A stretch of DNA of 8,340 nt, from contig QNZR01000126.1 in assembly GCA_003978475.1 (NCBI GenBank), positions 1 through 8,340 on the forward strand. The letters run 5' to 3'. Below, in pieces: positions 1 through 6,942 of the stretch (its first letter is position 1; the number at the start of each line of letters is the position of its first letter). The translations under genes were made by a program, and so were the position numbers. The notes under the pieces were generated by a model, which saw only the letters and a program-made list of their open reading frames with translations, made no database searches and had not been told where the DNA came from. This DNA is from Sulfurimonas sp. Lineage in GTDB: Bacteria; Campylobacterota; Campylobacteria; Campylobacterales; Sulfurimonadaceae.

Positions 1-1026
1 ATCGGAAGGTTTAATTTTTGTTTCAATGAGAAGCTTGTCTTGAATGGGAACAATTTCTATAATATCCATTCCCGGCTGTACCACCCCGTTGACGGTGTTG
101 ACAAGCAGCTGTTTGATGACACCGTTTACCGGAGAGCGCACCAGAGTTCGGTTGACTTGATCTTCAAGCGCCTGTCCAGACTCTAAAATACGTGCCATTT
201 CGGCATTGACTTCATTGAGTTCAAGTTTTGCTTTGTGACGAAACTCCAGGATGCTCTCTTGCATTTTATTTTTTGCCTCTTCAATAGTAGAGCGAATGCG
301 CGGTATGGAGATAGTTACGGCATCGAGATCACCTTTCATGGAACTCTCCTGACGTGAGAGCTGTAAAAATTCTACTTTGGAGACCAGACCGTTAGCAACC
401 AGGGGTTTAGTGATTTTAACCTCTTCGGCAATGAGTTCGTAGCTACGCTGGAGCTGATGTTGTTTGGAGAGAACTTCTCGCAGTTCATTTTGACGCTGTT
501 TAATCTGTTCTTTTAAGATGTTGGTGCTTTGCCGGAGTTGTTTTTTATTGATCTCAAAAAGGGCCTTTTCATGTGAAATATCATCAGAAATTTCTCGAGC
601 TATGGCACTGTCAACAATAAAGTTTTTACCGGTTGCCTCAGCTTCGAGGCGAATGGATTTGGCTCGAAGTTCATTGTATCGGAGCTGATTTTCTTCAAAG
701 GAACTTGAAAATTTTGTATCGTCAATTTTAATCAGCACTTGCCCCTTATTGACTTTTTCTCCCTCATCGACCAATATTTCTGAAACAATACCGCCTTCAA
801 GATTTTGTACAATTTGAATCTGTTTGGAGGGAATCACTTTACCGACCCCGCGGGCGAGCTCATCAATTTCGGCAAAGTTTGCCCAGACAATCAGCCATAA
901 AACAGCCAGTGCCATAATCCATAAGATTTTTTTGGATCGTTCTGTTGTTTTTTCCAAAACGGCGTTGGAAAGAGATTGCATATATTGCAGGTCATCTTGA
1001 GAGTAGTGGCGTTTATTGTTTGCCAT
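1..1026 (-). CDS. T1SS membrane-fusion protein, HlyD/LapC family (partial, C-terminus outside window)
   Basis: Periplasmic adaptor that links the inner-membrane ABC exporter to the TolC-like channel. The frame is open from the ATG at 1026 to the window edge, giving 342 residues without a stop; the end is missing. Visible order: a short cytoplasmic N-terminus with the LapC-like pattern DLQYMQSLSNAVLE (residues 12-25), one membrane helix (about 34-50), a lipoyl-like half-motif with LEGGIVSEILVDEGEKV (76-92), a long charged helical hairpin (about 105-290), then the second lipoyl half, RSPVNGVIKQLLVNTVNG (297-314), and the start of the beta-barrel region. The start overlaps the end of the ABC transporter gene by 14 bp, which suggests translational coupling; a weak GGTGGA lies just before the ATG. 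Family assignment is firm; LapC as the closest named relative is inferred from the N-terminal pattern and gene order. Confidence 0.93.
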   Translation of the reverse strand, partial: MANNKRHYSQDDLQYMQSLSNAVLEKTTERSKKILWIMALAVLWLIVWANFAEIDELARGVGKVIPSKQIQIVQNLEGGIVSEILVDEGEKVNKGQVLIKIDDTKFSSSFEENQLRYNELRAKSIRLEAEATGKNFIVDSAIAREISDDISHEKALFEINKKQLRQSTNILKEQIKQRQNELREVLSKQHQLQRSYELIAEEVKITKPLVANGLVSKVEFLQLSRQESSMKGDLDAVTISIPRIRSTIEEAKNKMQESILEFRHKAKLELNEVNAEMARILESGQALEDQVNRTLVRSPVNGVIKQLLVNTVNGVVQPGMDIIEIVPIQDKLLIETKIKPSD

Positions 1027-3166
1027 GTCCACCGCCTTTAAGTGCTTTGAGAACATTCTCTTTGGGACCATCCATGACAACTTTGCCGTTATCAATGACA
1101 ATGAGACGATCAACCAGTGCCATAAGTGATGTCTTGTGGGTGACGACGATGGTTGTTTTACCCTGAATCTCTTCGGAGAGTCTGGAGAGCAACAGCTGCT
1201 CTGTTGAGCTGTCCATGGCATTACTGGGCTCATCAAGCATAATAATGGCAGCATCATTGACAAAGGCTCTTGCAATTGTTACACTTTGGCGTTGTCCGCC
1301 GGAGAGTCCGTAGCCCTGTTCCCCTATGGGCATATCAAAACCTTTGGGATGCAGGTTGACGAACTGATCGACCAGTCCGATGCGTGCCGCTTTCAAGATA
1401 GCTTCATCATGAGCATCGGGGATTTTATAGACAATATTGTCACGAAGCGTACCCTGAAACAGGGTCACTTCTTGGGGTACATAGGCAATCTGTTTGCGCA
1501 GATCGACCGGGTCAAGCTGATTAATGTCAATATCATCCATGAGTACGGCACCGCTTTGGGGCTGGTAGAGGTTCATAATGAGTTTTTCAATGGTAGATTT
1601 TCCTGAACCCATTTTACCGATAATGCCGACACGCTCACCCGGATTGATGGTGAATGAAACATTTTTTAAAGAGGCTTTTTCTTCATCAGGGTAGGTGAAG
1701 GTGACATCATCAAAAACAATTTTTCCCTCAATATTGGAGCGGTAAATAAAACGCTTCTCTTCAGGGCGCTCTTCGGGCAGATTCATAATTTCATTAAGCT
1801 GCAAATATGCGGTTTTGGTCTGCTCGTAATTGGCAAGAAGTGCGGCAACCTGTCCCATCGGTGAAATGGCACGAGATGTTAAGATAACTGCAGCAATAAG
1901 ACCTCCCATGGTGAGTGTCATCTCATCGATCATGTAGACACCGACAATGAGAACACATACCGTGTTGAGCTGAATGAAAAAAGAGGTCAACGTGGTGATG
2001 GATGCCGATAAGATTTTGGATTTGAGTCCCTTGTCGGCAATTTCTCCGGTCGCCTCTTCCCAGTGGTATTGGGCATGACCGCTGGCACCCAGAATTTTAA
2101 TGGTTTCTAAATTGACCAGACTCTCAATCAGTACCGAGTTTTTTTGGGCCGCAGCCTGATAGGTACTCTCGACACTGCGCTGCAACGGCTTTCTGACACT
2201 CAGGCTATAGGTCAAAATAAGCAACATAATAACTATAGGCACGAGGACAATAGCCCCGGCAATATAGTAAGTTACTGCCAGAAAAATAATAACAAAAGGC
2301 AGATCAATAATGGTGGCGACGGTTGATGAGGTGAAAAAGTTTCGGATACTATCAAAATCTTTTAAGTTGCTGGCAAAGGAACCGACCGATTTAGGTCGCG
2401 AATGCATGGTAAGATTCATCACTTTTTCAAAAATAATCGAGGACATAATAACATCACTCTTTTTGCCGGCTATTTCTAAAAAATAGGTACGCATCAGTTT
2501 TAAGATCATGTCCAAAACATAGACGACAATGACCCCGATTGCCAATACCCACATGGTTTCAATGGCGCTGTTGGGAACAACCCTGTCATAGACATTCATG
2601 GTAAACAGGGGCGCTGCCAATACAAAAAGGTTAATCATGATTGATGCAATGAGTACATCACGGTAAATATCTGCGGAGCGTTTCAGTGTTCCCCAAAACC
2701 AGTGTTTATGTTCGGAGTTGTCCAATGTTTTGACACGACTCTCCTGAGTGTATTCTTTTTTAATAAAAAAGGTAAAACCAATATATTTTTGCTTTAAAAA
2801 GTCCAAGTCGATCCACTCTTCACCATCGGGCATATCAGGAATAATAATTTTTGCCCGATTATTTGTTTTGTCGAGTACCTCTAAAATACAGGCGTCCTGA
2901 TTGTTTAGCAAAAGAATCACCGGCAGTACCATCTCGGGAATGTCATCAAGATCACGTTTCATAAGTTTTGAACTAAAGCCCGCACGTTTGGCAGCACGTG
3001 AAAAATTGGATTTTGCATCATCAATCGAGAAGAGACGCGGGGTGCTTTCATTGTCTTTTAGAGGCAATCCCGCTGTTAATGACTCGGCACTAAAAGGGCG
3101 CTTGTGCAGCTTGGTAAAGATAACAAGACACTCTAGGAGCGGGTCAAAGGGATGATCTTTTTTCAT
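1013..3166 (-). CDS. T1SS ABC transporter, permease/ATPase, LapB/LssB family
   Basis: Inner-membrane half-transporter (717 aa, usual length for the family) that powers one-step export of proteins with a C-terminal secretion signal. Residues about 6-135 are a C39-like domain with the LapB-type opening DPLLECLVIFTKLH. Aligned by eye to true C39 peptidases, the catalytic Cys position is Pro9 and the His region reads NNQDACILEV, so it should bind substrate but not cleave it. Membrane helices fall near 170-192, 204-224, 275-297, 300-322, 389-412 and 417-432. The ATPase domain (about 480-717) has Walker A GKMGSGKST (517-525), Q-loop VPQE (563-566), signature LSGGQ (621-625), Walker B IIMLDE (641-646) and H-loop His677. 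All key ATPase residues are intact. The ATG at 3166 is chosen because the conserved domain begins within ten residues of it, although no clear Shine-Dalgarno precedes it. It sits between the channel gene and the adaptor gene. Confidence 0.96.
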   Translation of the reverse strand: MKKDHPFDPLLECLVIFTKLHKRPFSAESLTAGLPLKDNESTPRLFSIDDAKSNFSRAAKRAGFSSKLMKRDLDDIPEMVLPVILLLNNQDACILEVLDKTNNRAKIIIPDMPDGEEWIDLDFLKQKYIGFTFFIKKEYTQESRVKTLDNSEHKHWFWGTLKRSADIYRDVLIASIMINLFVLAAPLFTMNVYDRVVPNSAIETMWVLAIGVIVVYVLDMILKLMRTYFLEIAGKKSDVIMSSIIFEKVMNLTMHSRPKSVGSFASNLKDFDSIRNFFTSSTVATIIDLPFVIIFLAVTYYIAGAIVLVPIVIMLLILTYSLSVRKPLQRSVESTYQAAAQKNSVLIESLVNLETIKILGASGHAQYHWEEATGEIADKGLKSKILSASITTLTSFFIQLNTVCVLIVGVYMIDEMTLTMGGLIAAVILTSRAISPMGQVAALLANYEQTKTAYLQLNEIMNLPEERPEEKRFIYRSNIEGKIVFDDVTFTYPDEEKASLKNVSFTINPGERVGIIGKMGSGKSTIEKLIMNLYQPQSGAVLMDDIDINQLDPVDLRKQIAYVPQEVTLFQGTLRDNIVYKIPDAHDEAILKAARIGLVDQFVNLHPKGFDMPIGEQGYGLSGGQRQSVTIARAFVNDAAIIMLDEPSNAMDSSTEQLLLSRLSEEIQGKTTIVVTHKTSLMALVDRLIVIDNGKVVMDGPKENVLKALKGGGHGKQ

Positions 3167-3197
3167 AGTGGTTATTACTTAAAATAAATTTTTATTG

Positions 3198-3203
3198 ATT
3201 ATA
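3198..3203 (-). promoter_or_regulatory. Putative -10 box upstream of the ABC transporter gene
   Basis: Reads TATAAT on the minus strand, an exact sigma-70 consensus, about 32 nt before the ATG at 3166, predicting a start of transcription near 3191 and a leader of about 25 nt. No good -35 hexamer is seen at 16-18 nt spacing; in AT-rich genomes such boxes also occur by chance, so a second promoter for the ABC/adaptor pair is only a suggestion. Confidence 0.4.
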
Positions 3204-3261
3204 CTTTGAGATTGCTAAGAGTTGTTTGAATATGATGAAATTTCTTAGGCGAACAGTATGT

Positions 3262-3287
3262 CTCACGCCCTATAAATGAGGCATGAG
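3262..3287 (-). promoter_or_regulatory. Stem-loop in the transcript just after the TolC-OmpA stop
   Basis: On the minus strand CTCATGCC pairs with GGCGTGAG across a 10-nt loop, an 8-bp stem with one G-U wobble. It starts about 10 nt after the stop codon of the channel gene. The plus strand would carry an A-C mismatch at the wobble position, so the stem is best formed in the minus-strand transcript. There is no U-tract after it, so it is not a standard intrinsic terminator; it could stabilise or partly attenuate the message. Confidence 0.4.
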
Positions 3288-3297
3288 CATGAAGTAA

Positions 3298-5106
3298 TTA
3301 TTGCAGATGAACATTAAACTCAACCCGTCGGTTTTGTGCACGTCCTTCTTCAGTATCGTTCGATGCTATTGGAGCAGTCTCTCCCATTCCCATGGTTTTA
3401 ATGCGATCTCCTGAAATACCAAACTCCATCAACGTTTGTTTAACGGATTGTGCACGTCGATTGGCAAGACCTTCATTGTAGCTTTCAGATCCGATGTTGT
3501 CGGTATGTGCAATAATGTCAAGTGTCGCTGTCGGGTGCTTTTGCATAAAGTCTGCTACTTCATTTAGAAAGTGTTTGGTATCATCAGTTACTTCAACCGA
3601 TTTGTACAGAAAATTGATGTTGTCGATTACCACGGCCTTATTGCTTTTTGCCGATGCCATAAGCACGGCTTCGGTAGAAACCGCTTCTTCAACAACAGGT
3701 TCTGACGCCACCACATCGGTACAAAGATTTTCAATGTCGATTTCAAAGTTTTCATTGGCAGCGTATGTAATTGCCTGAGTGCCGTAAGATGTCAGGGCAA
3801 CATTTTCAGGGTAGCTGGTATGAACCTGATTGGCGATATTGGTCTGAAGTGCATAGTTTAGCAGACCTGTTGCATCTAAAATACGGTAGGAAGCAAAGGA
3901 AAGGTTGCTCTGTGCTTTCACCATCTCTTGGCGGGCATTGTTGTTTTCCAGTTCTACATTGAGCAGGTCGAGCAGGCTTCGTCTGCCAAGCTGATACTCT
4001 TTGGCATAGGAATCAGAGGTTACTTCTGTCATCTTCTGGTGTTGCTCCAGGCAGGTAATTTGTCGCGAGACAATCTGGTTGGTTAGCCAGGCAAGCTTCA
4101 CCTGCTCTTCGGCATCGCGGATTTTGCTGTTTTTGCTCTCTTCTTGAGAGGTCACATATTGTATGTTTTGTAAGCGTTTTGCCTCATCACGCCCCCCGTT
4201 GTAGAGGTTATAGTACAGACGCAGCATGGCCTGATAGTTGTTGTCTTTTCCGTTAATGCCGTTAATGTCGTTTTTAATCTCACCGGAGAGTTGGGCATCT
4301 ACTTTCGGGTAGAATGCGGAACGATCTTTATTGTATTGCGCCTGACGCGTCTTGACATCGGCCTTTTCCAAAAGAAGACTTGGATGGTACTGAAGTGCCA
4401 AATTGGAGAGTTCATCAAGATTATTACTAGGAAGTGCCGGAGTCTCCGGACGTACCAATTCACTGGATGAAACGGTTTTTCCATAGACTTTGGCAAAGTT
4501 CGCCATAGCATCTTGGTAGTTGTTCATTTGTGAAATATAGTTGGCATAAGCCAGCGAGAGGCGTCCCCGCGTCTGTTCAACGTCGGAGCGGCGTCCCAGC
4601 CCACTGTCAACTTTTTGTTTGATCATATTGTAAATACGTTCATGTGTTTGAATATTCTCTTTTTGAAGTTCTAAAATGTCGCGACTTTCTACAACTTTTA
4701 AATAAACTTCCGTTGCACGAAGCGCTAAACGGTTGGCCTCTTGAAGTACGCTTTGACGTGCCCCCTCAATACGTGCCTTCTGCTCTTTAATGTCATACTT
4801 GGTTTTAAAACCTTCAAAAAGATTTTCCGTACCTACGAGACCGATCTCTTTTCGGGTTAAATCATTGTCATAGGCCAGTTTGTCTGTATGTTCGGGTCCA
4901 ATACCGCCGGTTAGATCGAGCGTTGGAAGGTAGCCGGCTTTGGCACGATCGAGATCATATTGCACGGCCTTATAGTCGCTCAGAACCTTTTGCATACTTG
5001 GATTAGTGTCAATAGTTTCTTGAACCATCTCTTCTATGGTCAGAGCACTTAAAGTCAAGGGAAGTGACAGCATAAGTGCCGTCGCCAGGGAGAGTCGTAA
5101 TTGCAT
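3298..5106 (-). CDS. TolC/LapE-family outer-membrane channel fused to a C-terminal OmpA-like peptidoglycan-binding domain
   Basis: Outer-membrane exit duct of the type I secretion system, 602 aa against roughly 430-480 for a plain TolC homologue. Residues 1-21 are a signal peptide (cleavage probably after LSA). Residues about 22-460 are the TolC part, with its expected internal duplication: AKAGYLPTLDL (55-65) is matched by RSAFYPKVDAQL (262-273), and SGLGRRSDVEQTRGRL (168-183) by YQLGRRSLLDLLNVEL (371-386). An Ala/Val/Glu-rich linker (about 464-492) leads to an OmpA-type domain (about 493-602) with AHTDNIGS (533-540), NRRAQSV (549-555) and GRAQNRRVEF (588-597). Asp536 and Arg551 keep the 15-residue spacing of the E. 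coli OmpA residues Asp271 and Arg286 that hold diaminopimelate. TolC ends in the periplasm, so the fused domain is on the correct side to reach the cell wall. The frame is continuous, with no sign of an assembly join. The SD AAGGT lies 8-9 nt before the ATG. Confidence 0.94.
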   Translation of the reverse strand: MQLRLSLATALMLSLPLTLSALTIEEMVQETIDTNPSMQKVLSDYKAVQYDLDRAKAGYLPTLDLTGGIGPEHTDKLAYDNDLTRKEIGLVGTENLFEGFKTKYDIKEQKARIEGARQSVLQEANRLALRATEVYLKVVESRDILELQKENIQTHERIYNMIKQKVDSGLGRRSDVEQTRGRLSLAYANYISQMNNYQDAMANFAKVYGKTVSSSELVRPETPALPSNNLDELSNLALQYHPSLLLEKADVKTRQAQYNKDRSAFYPKVDAQLSGEIKNDINGINGKDNNYQAMLRLYYNLYNGGRDEAKRLQNIQYVTSQEESKNSKIRDAEEQVKLAWLTNQIVSRQITCLEQHQKMTEVTSDSYAKEYQLGRRSLLDLLNVELENNNARQEMVKAQSNLSFASYRILDATGLLNYALQTNIANQVHTSYPENVALTSYGTQAITYAANENFEIDIENLCTDVVASEPVVEEAVSTEAVLMASAKSNKAVVIDNINFLYKSVEVTDDTKHFLNEVADFMQKHPTATLDIIAHTDNIGSESYNEGLANRRAQSVKQTLMEFGISGDRIKTMGMGETAPIASNDTEEGRAQNRRVEFNVHLQ

Positions 5107-5113
5107 GTTGAGT

Positions 5114-5120
5114 TACCTTT
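5114..5120 (-). promoter_or_regulatory. Ribosome binding site of the TolC-OmpA gene
   Basis: Minus strand AAAGGTA, placed about 8 nt before the ATG at 5106. It supports that start, which also begins directly with a signal peptide. Confidence 0.6.
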
Positions 5121-5145
5121 TTTAAAACATTAAAACAATAGTTTT

Positions 5146-5170
5146 ATTGTAGCACAAAAAGCAGGGAACG
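5146..5170 (-). promoter_or_regulatory. Putative sigma-70 promoter of the T1SS genes (extended -10)
   Basis: On the minus strand the -10 box is TACAAT (5146-5151), preceded by TGC to give an extended TGnTACAAT element. At 17-nt spacing a poor -35 (TTACCG, three of six matches) lies near 5169-5174. The predicted transcription start is about 5139, giving a leader of roughly 33 nt. A 6-bp inverted repeat (ACAATA / TATTGT, 5135-5150) overlaps the -10 and the start point and could be an operator or chance. Confidence 0.5.
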
Positions 5171-5237
5171 GTAACTATTTTGTTTAAAAAAATTAATAAA
5201 AAGTTAATCAATGTGTAAGAATGAAAAATGACATGTA

Positions 5238-5266
5238 TTTTTAAGTCTTTGTTAAAGACTTAAAAA
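5238..5266. repeat. Perfect 13-bp inverted repeat after the RND gene
   Basis: TTTTTAAGTCTTT and its exact reverse complement are separated by only GTT. It begins 2 bases beyond the stop codon of the RND C-terminal half. The U-rich side is on the 5' arm and the A-rich side on the 3' arm in either reading direction, the opposite of an intrinsic terminator, so termination is doubtful; a stable 3'-end hairpin or a protein-binding site is equally possible. Confidence 0.55.
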
Positions 5267-5268
5267 AA

Positions 5269-6942
5269 CTAAATTGCTCTGGTTTTGCACATGAGTACGG
5301 GAACAAAGAGCAGTGAGATGACGACTGCGGCAACCGTACCGGAGATCAGCGCCACGCCAAGACCGCCAAAAATAGGGTCAGTAGCAAGAAGGGCACTTCC
5401 TAAAATGATGGCGACGGCCGTGAGCAGAATAGGTTTGGCACGCGTGGCTGTGGCAACGGCTATGGCACGGTTTTTTTCAAATCCTTTCTCTTTAATAAGT
5501 GATTTGGTAAAGTCAATAAGCAATAAAGAGTTACGGGAACTAATACCCATTAATGCAATAAATCCGATGAGAGATGTTGCGGTTAAAAAGAAGGTGTCAG
5601 CGGTAAACAGGTTGGCAATCCAGTGACCGATCAACACGCCGATAATGGAGAGAAAACTGCCACCCAGAACAATACCGCTAATGGCAAAACTTTTATAGTA
5701 GATAACCAGCAGTAAAAAGATGAGTATCAGTGCGGCAATAAAAGCTCCTCCGAGGTCCCGAAATGTATCGAGAGAGACTTTCATCTCACCATCCCAACGC
5801 AGCAGAAATTTGTCACCATTTGTCTTGTCAGTTAGATACAGGTCAAACATGTAGGTGCTCATTCCGTCAACTTTTTTGACTTCATACTGCTCGCTAAAAC
5901 GCTCAATCATGGTGTTTCTGGCATCGAGCAGGGGGTAGAGTTGTGAGACCATATCGGTTTCGGCAATGACATTAAGCATTTTCCGCAAATCTTTGGAGAA
6001 GATGGAGGGAGTACTCGTTACTTCTACCACATTGACCAGCTCATTGACCGGCACCATCATTCCTTTTTTATTCATGAGTCTAAGTGCTGAAATTTTTGCT
6101 TCCAGAGCTCGTTTACTAAAGGCACTCATCTGTTTGCTGGTATCGCTAAGTACCAAAAAAAGAGGAATCTGATCGGGGGAATTTTGTGAGTTTTTTACTG
6201 CAATTTCCATGCCTTCAAATGCCAGATACAAGATATTGTTTAACTGCTCCAGCGAGACGCCTGAACGGCTGATTTTTTCTGCATCGGCAGTAAGTTCAAA
6301 CTTTTGGTAGATTTCATCTGCCATGATATCGACGTCCACCAAGCCTTTTGTTGTTTTAAATATTTCGGCGACTTTAGTTGCCATCGCGCGGATGGACGCT
6401 TCATCACTTCCGTACACTTCCAAGACGATGGAGGCTAGGGTCGGCGGACCTGCGGGTTGTTCGATCATCTTAATATTGGTACCGTCTTTAATAGCCTGGC
6501 AGCGTGACTGAATCTCCGGACGCAAACGTTTGACCATGGAAAAGGATGCTTCACTCCGGGTATGCTTATCGGTGAGATTGACCACGATTTCTGCAACATT
6601 TTCACCTTGTTTTAATGAGGAACCTTTTACCAGTCCGGCATAATCCAGCGGTGACCCTTGACCTAAAAAGATCTCGACATTGGTTACCTCCTGCTCCTGC
6701 TTGAGAATATCGACAACACATCCGGTGACTTGTTTGGTCTCTTCAATGGAACTTCCTGTAGGAGCATCAACATAGATGGAGTAGGTGTTGGTACTTTTCC
6801 CCGGGAGCATTCGTGCTAAAACCATCTCTGCGGGCAGCATCATAATGCTTAAAACCAGCGATACCAGCGTCATTACAATAACAATATAGCGTTTAAGTGC
6901 ACTCTCATTAATGGTAAAGATAATATTTTCAAGCCATGTCAT
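5269..6942 (-). CDS. RND efflux transporter permease, C-terminal half (TM7-TM12)
   Basis: Second half (557 aa) of a proton-driven RND exporter of the AcrB superfamily, inner membrane. Visible order: a cytoplasmic start, TM7 (about 19-37), a large periplasmic porter/docking region (about 40-395) with EQPAGPPTLASIVLEVYG (161-178), then TM8-TM12 (about 398-555). TM10 has GISSRNSLLLIDF (466-478), where Arg470 takes the place of AcrB Lys940. TM11 has RAKPILLT (501-508), where Arg501 and Thr508 match AcrB Arg971 and Thr978. The protein begins at what in a full-length permease is the TM6-TM7 linker, so it cannot work alone. The ATG overlaps the stop of the N-terminal half as ATGA. A GGGAG Shine-Dalgarno 8 nt upstream supports real initiation, but the frame is also open upstream of the ATG, so a frameshifted single gene is not excluded. 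Substrate unknown. Confidence 0.9.
   Translation of the reverse strand: MTWLENIIFTINESALKRYIVIVMTLVSLVLSIMMLPAEMVLARMLPGKSTNTYSIYVDAPTGSSIEETKQVTGCVVDILKQEQEVTNVEIFLGQGSPLDYAGLVKGSSLKQGENVAEIVVNLTDKHTRSEASFSMVKRLRPEIQSRCQAIKDGTNIKMIEQPAGPPTLASIVLEVYGSDEASIRAMATKVAEIFKTTKGLVDVDIMADEIYQKFELTADAEKISRSGVSLEQLNNILYLAFEGMEIAVKNSQNSPDQIPLFLVLSDTSKQMSAFSKRALEAKISALRLMNKKGMMVPVNELVNVVEVTSTPSIFSKDLRKMLNVIAETDMVSQLYPLLDARNTMIERFSEQYEVKKVDGMSTYMFDLYLTDKTNGDKFLLRWDGEMKVSLDTFRDLGGAFIAALILIFLLLVIYYKSFAISGIVLGGSFLSIIGVLIGHWIANLFTADTFFLTATSLIGFIALMGISSRNSLLLIDFTKSLIKEKGFEKNRAIAVATATRAKPILLTAVAIILGSALLATDPIFGGLGVALISGTVAAVVISLLFVPVLMCKTRAI

Larger units (their letters stand above)
3167..3297 (-). other. Intergenic region between the TolC-OmpA and ABC transporter genes
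   Basis: These 131 bp are AT-rich and hold no open frame of note. They contain an 8-bp transcript hairpin soon after the upstream stop and a consensus -10 box close to the ABC transporter start, both listed separately. The arrangement would allow different expression levels of the channel and the ABC/adaptor pair, which is inference. Confidence 0.6.
5107..5268 (-). other. Intergenic region between RND transporter and T1SS genes
   Basis: These 162 bp are strongly AT-rich with no coding frame of note. They hold a perfect 13-bp inverted repeat next to the RND stop codon and a good promoter before the channel gene, listed separately. This is the most likely boundary between two transcription units, though no convincing terminator is seen. 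Confidence 0.6.

Noticed and set aside
945..1166. Plus-strand open frame of 73 codons across the ABC/adaptor junction
   Set aside because: It is antisense to two well-supported genes, shows no family pattern and has no promoter or SD of note.
1286..1606. Plus-strand open frame of 106 codons
   Set aside because: It lies antisense to the ATPase domain, including Walker A and the signature motif; it is a shadow of the coding strand.
4299..4511. Minus-strand open frame of 70 codons in another frame within the TolC part
   Set aside because: It is contained in the TolC-OmpA gene, whose frame has clear family motifs throughout.
5238..5266. Inverted repeat as an intrinsic terminator
   Set aside because: The T- and A-runs are on the wrong arms for a U-tract after the stem on either strand; kept only as an inverted repeat.
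5285..5626. Plus-strand open frame of 113 codons
   Set aside because: It is antisense to TM9-TM12 of the RND C-half, and its composition follows from the opposite strand.
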